Source: Ruegeria atlantica (GTDB lineage Bacteria > Pseudomonadota > Alphaproteobacteria > Rhodobacterales > Rhodobacteraceae). From it: DNA of 64,000 nucleotides. Positions 1 through 6,952 of the stretch are shown piece after piece (position 1 is the stretch's first letter; every line of letters begins with the position of its first letter). The stretch lies in contig NZ_WQCF01000008.1 of NCBI RefSeq assembly GCF_013032455.1, positions 1-64,000 of the forward strand, given 5' to 3'. The notes beneath the pieces were generated by a model, which did not search any database, had not been told where the DNA came from, and saw only the letters and a program-made list of their open reading frames with translations. Both the position numbers and the translations under genes were made by a program.

Positions 1-68
<68 letters not shown>

Positions 69-95
69 AACTTCTCAGTCAGATATCAAACACTT

Positions 96-120
96 AGCCT
101 CGCATAACGCGAGGCTTTTT
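96..120 (+). terminator. Rho-independent terminator behind tRNA-fMet
   Basis: An 8-bp perfect stem AGCCTCGC / GCGAGGCT with a 5-nt loop (ATAAC) runs directly into five T. It lies 28 bases after the tRNA CCA end and would end the tRNA transcript inside the island. Confidence 0.85.
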
Positions 121-137
121 GCATTCCGCCAACACAG

Positions 138-157
138 CTGGAAGCACTGTGGAAGCA
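138..157. repeat. TGGAAGCA direct repeats, left end (putative integrase arm sites)
   Basis: Two copies of TGGAAGCA (139-146 with its leading T, and 150-157) are spaced 11 bp, about one helical turn. The same word occurs three times with 10-11 bp spacing at 10396-10424, just upstream of the integrase gene. Repeated short words at both ends of an integrative element are typical of integrase arm-type binding sites; this role is inferred. Confidence 0.45.
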
Positions 158-402
158 AAAGGGGCAGGAAAAGCCGTGTGGTAGAACGGCAACAGGCATA
201 ACTTCGCCAAACATACGCATAGGTCACGACGAAGCCAGCTACCCCGAGCTACCGTTCGACGGCATTAATAGAAGGTGAATGGCGCCTTCCTAATTTGTTA
301 AACTTCAAAATTATATTCTGATGAATGGATGTTTGAATTGGGCTCGTTCATTGCGAACAGAGTCCGCCAGTGTTTCTAGTAAATTGTAAAGGATGGTTTG
401 TG
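158..402. other. Non-coding left end of the island
   Basis: No convincing open frame, RNA gene or terminator is visible between the arm-like repeats and the start codon at 403. An AAGGA ribosome-binding site precedes the ATG at 403. Nothing else can be supported here. Confidence 0.4.
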
Positions 403-681
403 ATGTCCAGAAATACAGTATTCGCGCCCTTTTATAGAATAACGGAAGTCTTTGAAAACTTGTTTTCCAACACTCTGTCCGAACAAGCGTCGGCATGAGG
501 GCCTGCTGAAGGGGTGCCAAACAAGCTATTGACTGAGTCGCCCATAAGTTTAAACGAATTTGTATCTGAAGTGTCAGGCGGCAATGCCAATGACGTATTT
601 GATCTGAATGACGATCCCTACCACGAAGGTTTTGAGGTTGGTTACACAGGAACTTCGGCACCTGCACAGGGGCTTTTTTGA
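403..681 (+). pseudogene. Broken 5' part of the metallopeptidase gene
   Basis: An ATG at 403 with a good ribosome-binding site (AAAGGA, 9 bases upstream) opens a frame that reads 31 codons to an in-frame TGA at 496. It continues in the same frame with protein-like sequence (SEVSGGNANDVFDL, then HEGFEVGYTGTS) until a second TGA at 679. The last codons are CTT TTT TGA. A +1 step within the T run joins this frame exactly to the downstream frame at GAA GAG CTG (680). The residues before and after the break look like two copies of one domain: NEFVSEVSGGN..HEGFEVGYTG versus EEFVFAVATGN..HEGYKVGHNG. This points to one ancestral reading frame from 403 to 1870 now interrupted twice. Sequencing error in the T homopolymer could explain the second break but not the TGA at 496. 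Confidence 0.6.
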
Positions 682-1870
682 AGAGCTGTCTAACAATCTA
701 TTGAATTTCGTAACTTTGAATCATGAAGAATTTGTATTTGCTGTGGCGACCGGCAACGACTACGAGCTGCACGATCACGAAGGCTATAAAGTTGGTCACA
801 ACGGCGGTTCGGTAAATAGGAAATTGTTTACGTCAAATGGCAATGCATTCGACAATGATGAGTTCGCGTTTCAGCGACCGGACGGCGTAGGTGGTGGTCC
901 ATTCGGTGGTGGTGGCGGCGGTGACGATGGTTCGGGCGATGATGACGACACATCCTCCGGTTACGGTACAAACGATCTGTTCGCGGAATACTTCAGCGGC
1001 ACCGCCGATGCGGATGGTGTGGATCACTTCAACGTCGAAATTGAGTTTTACGGCGATTGGACCGGCTATGAAGCTTACATGGACGCCTTTGCTCTTTCTG
1101 CAGAGTTTATTAGCTCCATCATGACGCAAGGCCTTTGGGATGATCCACAATCCTTCAACACATTTGATCCAACTGGCACCAACATCTTCACTGTCGATGA
1201 TGTGCTTATTGAAGCGCGCCTGACAGATATTGATGGAGTCGGTAACATCTTGGGCGGCGCGAATGTCTTCTCCGCCCGCGAAGCAACTGCTTTAGATGCC
1301 TATACCGCCGTCGTAGGTCTGATGGAGTTCGACACCTCAGATGCGCAGGCCCTGTCCACGTACGGAACTTGGGATGACGTGGTGCTGCATGAGATGTTTC
1401 ATGCGTTGGGCTTCGGCACGCTGTGGGACAATTACTACCCTGACATCATTTCTCAGACGTCAACACAGGTTGCTGGACAAGATACACGTCGTCCAACTGA
1501 TGATGTGTATGAAACAACTGCCGTATACAACGGAGCCGCAGGGAACGCTGAGTATATAAGCGAAAGTTGGACCGACGGTGACCAAATCATCGTCGAAACA
1601 GAGGGTGGTTCTGGTACGGCTTTGGCGCATTGGGATGACGATGTTCACGGTGATGAGCTCCTGACCGGTTATCTCGATACTGTAGAAGGAGCGTATCTTT
1701 CTGACTGGTCCATCGCAGCACTTGCTGACATCGGCTACTATGTCGATCAAGACGCTCTGACGGGGGACCATGCGAATGATCTGTCTGATGACATCAATCT
1801 TTTGGAGACTCTGGTCGTCGCCGACAACGCGTATATCCTTTACAATGAAGACGGCACTTTGATCGCCTGA
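608..1870 (+). CDS. Leishmanolysin-like (M8-type) zinc metallopeptidase
   Basis: The product resembles bacterial secreted zincins related to leishmanolysin. HEMFHALGFG (residues 261-270) supplies the HExxH zinc site and the glutamate base, and LAHWDDD..GDELLTG (339-354, His341) fits the third zinc ligand and following motif of the family. A Gly/Asp-rich linker (about 93-119) separates the catalytic part from an N-terminal repeat-like domain. No signal peptide is seen at this start. The first 20 or so residues are probably not native: the genuine frame seems to enter at 680 from an upstream frame beginning at 403. The low pI and Asp-rich composition suit an extracellular marine enzyme. It lies alone inside the island, followed by a terminator. 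Activity depends on whether the 5' lesions are real. Confidence 0.7.
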   Translation: MTIPTTKVLRLVTQELRHLHRGFFEELSNNLLNFVTLNHEEFVFAVATGNDYELHDHEGYKVGHNGGSVNRKLFTSNGNAFDNDEFAFQRPDGVGGGPFGGGGGGDDGSGDDDDTSSGYGTNDLFAEYFSGTADADGVDHFNVEIEFYGDWTGYEAYMDAFALSAEFISSIMTQGLWDDPQSFNTFDPTGTNIFTVDDVLIEARLTDIDGVGNILGGANVFSAREATALDAYTAVVGLMEFDTSDAQALSTYGTWDDVVLHEMFHALGFGTLWDNYYPDIISQTSTQVAGQDTRRPTDDVYETTAVYNGAAGNAEYISESWTDGDQIIVETEGGSGTALAHWDDDVHGDELLTGYLDTVEGAYLSDWSIAALADIGYYVDQDALTGDHANDLSDDINLLETLVVADNAYILYNEDGTLIA

Positions 1871-1893
1871 TGCACGTTACTTTAGACACCCAG

Positions 1894-1919
1894 ACCGGCG
1901 CGTTTCTGCGCCGGTTTTC
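1894..1919 (+). terminator. Terminator after the metallopeptidase gene
   Basis: A perfect 8-bp stem ACCGGCGC / GCGCCGGT with a 6-nt loop, followed by TTTT, 23 bases after the stop codon. Confidence 0.8.
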
Positions 1920-2017
1920 GTTTGCTTAAATCGAAAAGACAGTTTTTTGACCGCACAGCAGTTATTCAAATGAAAATACGGTGCTGCAAACGCGGCGAAC
2001 AGCCGCTACGCGACCAC

Positions 2018-3168
2018 TCAAGACAACCGGTACTTCCCGCGAGCCTTGGCAAGTCGTTCTTCGAGAGGTGTGGTATTCTCTACAGCGAGCCGAGCCAGTA
2101 CGTCGGAGTGACCTTCCATAAATTCACTAAAACTATCCGCAGAAACGTCTGAAATAGCGGCTCGCGTTATGAACAAGCCCAGAAGCTGTGCATCCAACTC
2201 CCGCATCTTGGCGGCGCGATTGGCTTCCATCACGTCGCTGGGCAAGACGCCTGCACAATTCTGTAAGAGGTCATTGCCAACCACGGCTTCAACCTGCTGC
2301 CACAGCTCGTGTGTGGGCCAGCGTGCGCGGTTTCCGTCTGCAGATGGCATACAGTATCGGATACGCCCTAGCGCGTCTGTGAAGGCGTCTCCGATGACGT
2401 CACGTACGTCCTGCCAATTCCGCATCTCGAAGCGGTTGCGGAGTTGTTTGGAGCCAAGCCGCATCTCAAAGCGCCAAACCTGACTTGCTGCCCGGTCGGT
2501 CAGGTCTAGCGGCGGTTTGTCTGCGGCCTCAAGTGCTGCATTCCAAATCGTCAGCCACCCCATTTTGTTTTGCTGGATGACCTCGGCGCGCTTGTCATAG
2601 ATCGCCAATTGCCGGTTGGCGACGGCACCGGCACGCAAGCCAACTACCCGTGCTCCACTTGATACGGTCGCGGTTTCATCAACACCGGTATATTCGGTGA
2701 CTTTTGTGCCGGGTGGCACCACCAAGGCTTCCCGGTCGGGTTCAAACCGCGGGGCCAGCAAGTCGACGGCAAAGTCAGCCCGCGCCACGCGCAATTGGGT
2801 TTCTAAGTATTTGATCCCAAATGCCTCCATGCAGTCGCGAAAGTGCCGCTCAGCACCTTCTAGACCGGCCGTGGCAAGGCCAAAGGCACGGAAGTCGACG
2901 GGGTGATCCCGGGGTTATTGGAAATGCGGTCCTGCGGGTCTTGGAACAGCCACACGGCCCCATGGTCGCCGGTATGGGCGGTGAAGCCACGTGCGCCCTT
3001 GCTGGTCACGTTCAGGGACACAGAGCCAAATTCGAGGGCGCAATCGCAATAGGTCTCCTTGGCATGTTGCTTGGCGGATGCCAGTTCTTCGCGAAAGTCC
3101 TTAGGGATATCGGCCTGAATAGTGAATCTCAGCCCATCGAAGCCTGAATGCAGGATAGTAGCTTCCAT
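2018..3168 (-). pseudogene. Replication initiation protein (RstA/Rep_trans-like), frameshifted
   Basis: Translation from the ATG at 3168 gives 86 or so residues (GFDGLRFTIQADIP..., GFTAHTGDHGAVWLFQDP) up to about 2903. The rest of the protein continues in another frame (VDFRAFGLATAGLEGAERHF...) to the stop at 2018. Fusing the two at the C/G run near 2900-2915 yields a roughly 380-residue protein resembling the replication initiation factor family of filamentous-phage satellites and small integrative elements. These proteins nick a double-strand origin and start rolling-circle replication. The family call is from remembered patterns such as FAVDLLAPRF and NRQLAIYDKRAEV. A one-base indel, genuine or from sequencing, separates the halves. 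It lies downstream of a hairpin cluster and of the small gene at 3357. Confidence 0.68.
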
Positions 3169-3197
3169 TTGCGCTGGCCTTCGCTTTCGTATTCGTG

Positions 3198-3348
3198 GAG
3201 GGGGGTGTTACAAGACCCCCCTCTAACGCGGCATGCCCTGCCGCTGGGTTATGTGGCGATGTTGTGGAAAAGAATGCGGGGGCTTTTGCCCCCTTAGTGC
3301 CTCCGGCGGGGCAGCATTTGTTTTGGGGCCGGAGCGAGGCCGCTCCGG
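3198..3348. repeat. Cluster of three hairpins upstream of rep
   Basis: Three GC-rich inverted repeats follow one another: 3198-3206/3215-3223 (9-bp stem, 8-nt loop GTTACAAG), 3278-3283/3288-3293 (6-bp stem, TTTT loop) and 3329-3335/3342-3348 (7-bp stem). They fill most of the gap between the small gene at 3357 and the rep start at 3168. They may be a rolling-circle origin, terminators, or both; the sequence alone does not decide. Confidence 0.5.
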
Positions 3349-3356
3349 CGCTGCCA

Positions 3357-3575
3357 TCACTTGGCATTGGTTTGACGGCCAATCCAAATCTCGGCGCGCT
3401 CCGCGCATTTGGCGATATTGAGCAAGTCGGAATGGTGGAAACTGTTCGAATTGCGCCATTCGCCGGTATCGGTCTTGTAGGCGCGGGACATATCAACCGA
3501 GTAGAAGCCATCATTGTCCCAGATGGTTGCGGTAATCAAGCCTATCTTGAATTTCTGTGCAGGCTGGTTTGCCAT
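3357..3575 (-). CDS. Small conserved mobile-element protein (possible ssDNA-binding)
   Basis: A 72-residue protein with the pattern FKIGLITATIW..., FYSVDMSRAYK, NSFHHSDLLNIAKCAERAE. I recall similar short proteins beside rep genes in Rhodobacteraceae elements but cannot name a characterised family. Its size, its beta-rich first half and its position directly upstream of a rolling-circle type rep gene would fit a single-stranded DNA-binding accessory protein such as those of filamentous phages. That is inference. The ATG at 3575 follows only a weak purine stretch. It is probably co-transcribed with the excisionase-like gene upstream and with rep downstream, all on the minus strand. Confidence 0.65.
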   Translation of the reverse strand: MANQPAQKFKIGLITATIWDNDGFYSVDMSRAYKTDTGEWRNSNSFHHSDLLNIAKCAERAEIWIGRQTNAK

Positions 3576-3697
3576 GGTTCAGTGTCTTTCTGTTGATGTT
3601 TGAGGAAAAGGGCGCGGGACTGTTTCGCCCGCGCCTCTACAGAGCCAGTCCGGCCCCAAAATCCCGCACGGCGCTGCCAACCCCGCGCGGGCAAAAC

Positions 3698-3946
3698 TCA
3701 GGCTGCGGTGTAACTGCTGGTGTTGCCGTAGCGATGTGCCTCGGCCCATTCCAAAAGTTCACGGCGGCGATAACGGACAGAGCGCCCCGACTTATAGAAT
3801 TTCGGGCCAAATCCAGTCACGCGCCATTTCTGGATGGTGCGCACGCTCTGGCACAGGAAATCGGCGGCTTGGCTTTCGTCGATAAAGCCGTCCAGATAGT
3901 CCGTCGCGGGGCGGTTGTTGTCGTTTGCTGGTTCGTTTGTGAGCAT
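3698..3946 (-). CDS. Excisionase/AlpA-like helix-turn-helix protein
   Basis: An 82-residue protein whose central part (DESQAADFLCQSVRTIQKWR, then FYKSGRSVRYRRREL) is the winged helix-turn-helix of the HTH_17/MerR-like excisionase family. Such proteins bind next to attachment sites and tip the integrase towards excision, or act as small regulators of element genes. The start at 3946 is chosen because GGAG lies 7 bases upstream; the frame is open for 19 more codons upstream without such a site. It heads the minus-strand replication module (this gene, the 72-residue protein, rep). Confidence 0.82.
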   Translation of the reverse strand: MLTNEPANDNNRPATDYLDGFIDESQAADFLCQSVRTIQKWRVTGFGPKFYKSGRSVRYRRRELLEWAEAHRYGNTSSYTAA

Positions 3947-4029
3947 CGGTTTACTCCGGTGTGTGTTTCGATGCTCTAGACTTGGACCAATCCCAAACCA
4001 CAAAAAATGCCAATAAAACCCTGAATGTT

Positions 4030-4728
4030 TTATTGTTTTTTGGTTTTCTTTAACTCATTGAAAAAGGGAGAAATAATTCTTCTAATGGTTTCCGAATTTA
4101 TTTGTGCGGGTGGCACGTCTAGGTCTGGACGGTGCAATTCAAGCCACCGTCTGACTTTAGGGTAGTGCGACATTTGCGATGCCGTTGGGTCTATTTCTCT
4201 GGCCTTGTTAAGAGCGTGAAAGGCCGCTTCGATGTCTGGTTTAACTGATGGCCTGCCCGGGGCGCGCGTTGGTGTGGAGTCGACATGACCGCGCTCAAGG
4301 ATTTCATTTCGAATGCGATTGGTTGTCAGACGGACTTCAATAAACTCCATGCCTCTATAACTAAGCTTGCCTTCATCCCAATTGCAGCGGCCAGACCATG
4401 CTGCTTTAGGAATTGCAACCGGGGTACTAGCAACTCTTCTTGGCGGTTCAAAGCCAAAGGCATGAAGATGGCTGCCCGCGATGTATTTCAGAATGTTCTC
4501 TTGGAGGTTTTGTCTAAGAGTATTGCGTGCCTCTAGGATTTTCTGTGGTCCTTCCAACAGCATTTGAATCTTGGTGACTGCATCTGCCTCCATAGCCGAA
4601 GCTTTGGTCATCCCATCCTCAAGGGCGCCGATCGCTGACGATTTCTGCAGCTTTTCCCAGCGCTCCTTCAACTTTGGCTCTGCATACACAATCCAAGCTT
4701 GGGTTATGGCAACGCCGCTACGCCACAA
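4030..4728 (-). CDS. Unknown island protein (232 aa)
   Basis: I do not recognise a family. The protein is hydrophilic, with an N-terminal helical, charged segment (PKLKERWEKLQKSS.., EADAVTKIQMLLEGPQKI) that may form a coiled coil. A middle part contains GYxxW-like spacing around WDEGKLSYRGMEFIEV, and the C-terminus is lysine-rich (NELKKTKKQ). There is no membrane segment or signal peptide. The listed start is a TTG at 4728. The frame stays open about 12 codons further upstream (to about 4764) with protein-like residues but no ATG or GTG, so the 5' end may be damaged or misplaced. The stop lies 84 bases from the excisionase gene. Base composition is lower in GC than in core genes. Confidence 0.55.
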   Translation of the reverse strand: MWRSGVAITQAWIVYAEPKLKERWEKLQKSSAIGALEDGMTKASAMEADAVTKIQMLLEGPQKILEARNTLRQNLQENILKYIAGSHLHAFGFEPPRRVASTPVAIPKAAWSGRCNWDEGKLSYRGMEFIEVRLTTNRIRNEILERGHVDSTPTRAPGRPSVKPDIEAAFHALNKAREIDPTASQMSHYPKVRRWLELHRPDLDVPPAQINSETIRRIISPFFNELKKTKKQ

Positions 4729-5213
4729 ACGGTCTAGCTGGTTGGTTGGCTCACTGCTCCACCTCTTCTAAATGTCGGGGATAGGTATGTGATGCAGTGA
4801 GTAAAGTTAATAGGGTGCAACGTCCCCAGTATATCTTACGTGCGGGACACAACTTACCCTGCGCACATCTATACCAATCAATAGGGCACTTCTGTTTCAG
4901 GAGGGCTATGTCCGCTGCGCGGACTTTTCTGCCGTTCACTGCAATCGCCTTGCCGGTCCCGACCAATGGCGTTTATGCGTAATTAGCGAACTGTGCAATT
5001 TCATGTTGGATGTCAGCTCCAAGCGCAGAGCCTCAGCACAATTTCTATCATTCTGACTGCCTTGTAAAATGGTTGCAGCTAAGGCTTCTAATGAAAACAC
5101 ACAATCCTCGGCTGCACACCGGCCTCTTCAATTGGTGTTGTTTTAATTGACACATTGCCCTGCATGCGGTCCGCTGAGCTACGTCATCTGTTTTTACGCA
5201 AGGATTTGATATC
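4729..5213. other. Intergenic region between the unknown gene and aspD
   Basis: About 485 bases without a credible gene. Short open frames exist but show no family resemblance and no good ribosome-binding site. A sequence TTGACA occurs at about 5146-5151, some 60 bases upstream of aspD, but no good -10 element follows at the usual distance. AAGGA at 5200 or so serves the aspD start. Confidence 0.4.
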
Positions 5214-6845
5214 ATGTCAGAATCGCTCAACCTGCATAAGTTTGAAAACCTAAGTCCTTTTCAGATCAAAGACGAACTCATTAAATTGGCGCAAAAAGAG
5301 GCGCGACAGATGGCTCTGCCATATCTAAATGCCGGTCGAGGGAATCCAAACTGGATCGCCACTAAAGCGCGGGAGGCGTTTTTCCTGTTAGGGCAGTTCG
5401 CTATGACAGAAGCACAGCGCCATCGAAATGAGCCGAAGGTTGGTCTGGCTGGGATGCCGCAAGGGCCAAGCTGTTATGACCGGCTAAAAACGTACTGCGC
5501 CAAATCGGTTGAAGGAAACGGCCCTCCTGGTGCGGAGACTTTGGCGGCCGTAGTTGATTTTGCGATTGAGAAATTTGGTTTTATACCCGACGATTTCGTG
5601 CTCGAGTTGACTGACGGTATTATTGGCGACCATTACCCGATGCCTGACCGTTGCATGGAACACAACGAAGCGATTGTCCACGAATACGTTATGTGGGCGA
5701 TGTGCGCGGGGCACCGACCGGATGCGAAGTTCGATATCTACGCAGTTGAGGGTGGAACCGCAGCGATGTGTTACATCTTCAAAGCGCTCAAGAACCAGAG
5801 ATTGCTGAATGCCGGTGACACGATTGCGTTGGGTACACCGATTTTCACACCCTATCTGGAGATGCCGGTCCTTGAAGACTATGGGCTGAACACAGTGGAT
5901 GTATCTTCGAAAGAAGAGGACCACTTCCAACTCAACGACGACGATTTCGAAATTCTGTCCGACCCAAAAGTCAAAGCACTCTTTCTGGTTAACCCAGGCA
6001 ATCCATCTTCAGTCGCTATAAGCCCCGAGGTCTCGGCTCGGCTTGTTGAGTTCGTAAAGACCCGCCGCCCCGACCTGATCATTTTGACTGACGATGTGTA
6101 CGGGACCTTCGTTCCAAACTTTCAATCGATCTTGGGGCATCTGCCTGAGAACATCATCGGGGTTTATTCCTACTCCAAGTATTTTGGTTGCACTGGATGG
6201 CGTTTAGGCGCGATTTTGGTGGCTGAGAACAACATCTTCGACAAGATGATTGCGGATGCTCCCGATGAAACCAAAGCCGTCGTCAACGCACGCTACGAAA
6301 CGCTGACGCCTGATCCATCCTCGTTCAAGTTCATCGACCGGATCGTCGCCGACAGCCGCGATGTTGCGCTGAACCACACTGCTGGTCTATCGCTGCCACA
6401 ACAGGTGATGATGACTTTGTTTTCGCTGGTCGAGCTTATGGACGAAGAGAAGGCCTATCAGAAATTCTGCTGGGGTATTCTGAAACATCGCTTTGACGAG
6501 TTGGTCGACGGGCTGGGCATCGAAGTTCCCGATAACCCGCTGTTCGACAAATACTACGGTATTATCGACTTCGAATTCTGGCTGCGCAAATACGTGGGCG
6601 AAGAGGTGGTCGAGTGGATCAACGAGAATGTTCACCCGCTGGATATATCCTTCAAACTGGCTCAAGATCACGGGATCGTTTTGCTGAATGGATCGGGCTT
6701 TGACGCGCCTAACTGGTCGGCGCGGGTATCGTTCGCCAATTTGGATGATAGTGCTTACCGCCAGATCGGAAGAGCGGTGCGCGCGGTGGCCACTGGCTAC
6801 GTGCAGGCCTATCGTGCCTCGAAAGGACTGCCTTTGCACGGTTAA
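5214..6845 (+). CDS. aspD: L-aspartate 4-decarboxylase (bifunctional aspartate aminotransferase)
   Basis: A pyridoxal-phosphate enzyme of 543 residues, the usual length for aspartate beta-decarboxylase. It converts L-aspartate to L-alanine and CO2 (EC 4.1.1.12), often with side aminotransferase activity. It has the class I/II aminotransferase fold; the Schiff-base lysine is Lys322 in SYSKYFGCTGWRLG, with the phosphate-binding Arg330 just after it. LVNPGNPSS and LTDDVYGTF fit the cofactor-binding Asn and Asp/Tyr. WSARVSF near the C-terminus (Arg504) supplies the substrate carboxylate-binding arginine. The ATG at 5214 has AAGGA 9 bases upstream. It converges with the aspartate:alanine antiporter gene, its known functional partner, and both lie inside the integrated element. 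Confidence 0.93.
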   Translation: MSESLNLHKFENLSPFQIKDELIKLAQKEARQMALPYLNAGRGNPNWIATKAREAFFLLGQFAMTEAQRHRNEPKVGLAGMPQGPSCYDRLKTYCAKSVEGNGPPGAETLAAVVDFAIEKFGFIPDDFVLELTDGIIGDHYPMPDRCMEHNEAIVHEYVMWAMCAGHRPDAKFDIYAVEGGTAAMCYIFKALKNQRLLNAGDTIALGTPIFTPYLEMPVLEDYGLNTVDVSSKEEDHFQLNDDDFEILSDPKVKALFLVNPGNPSSVAISPEVSARLVEFVKTRRPDLIILTDDVYGTFVPNFQSILGHLPENIIGVYSYSKYFGCTGWRLGAILVAENNIFDKMIADAPDETKAVVNARYETLTPDPSSFKFIDRIVADSRDVALNHTAGLSLPQQVMMTLFSLVELMDEEKAYQKFCWGILKHRFDELVDGLGIEVPDNPLFDKYYGIIDFEFWLRKYVGEEVVEWINENVHPLDISFKLAQDHGIVLLNGSGFDAPNWSARVSFANLDDSAYRQIGRAVRAVATGYVQAYRASKGLPLHG

Positions 6846-6870
6846 GATCCAGCAACGGCGTAAAGCAACG

Positions 6871-6902
6871 GATCAGCATGATGATTGACACACATGCTGA
6901 TC
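6871..6902. terminator. Inverted repeat between aspD and aspT (bidirectional terminator?)
   Basis: A perfect 10-bp stem GATCAGCATG / CATGCTGATC with a 12-nt loop lies between the two convergent stop codons. No U-run follows on either side, so it may act as an RNA 3'-end stabiliser or as a weak terminator for both genes. Confidence 0.5.
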
Positions 6903-6952
6903 TCACCCTTCCAAGCTAGGATTCCGGTTGTTGTACCCATTTCCGGTCTGAC

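Noticed and set aside
496..498. Selenocysteine codon in the metallopeptidase leader
   Set aside because: No selenoprotein family resemblance and no recognisable selenocysteine insertion hairpin just downstream; decay or an upstream short frame is simpler.
4751..4966. 71-residue minus-strand gene upstream of the unknown island gene
   Set aside because: No ribosome-binding site, no family pattern and odd residue composition.
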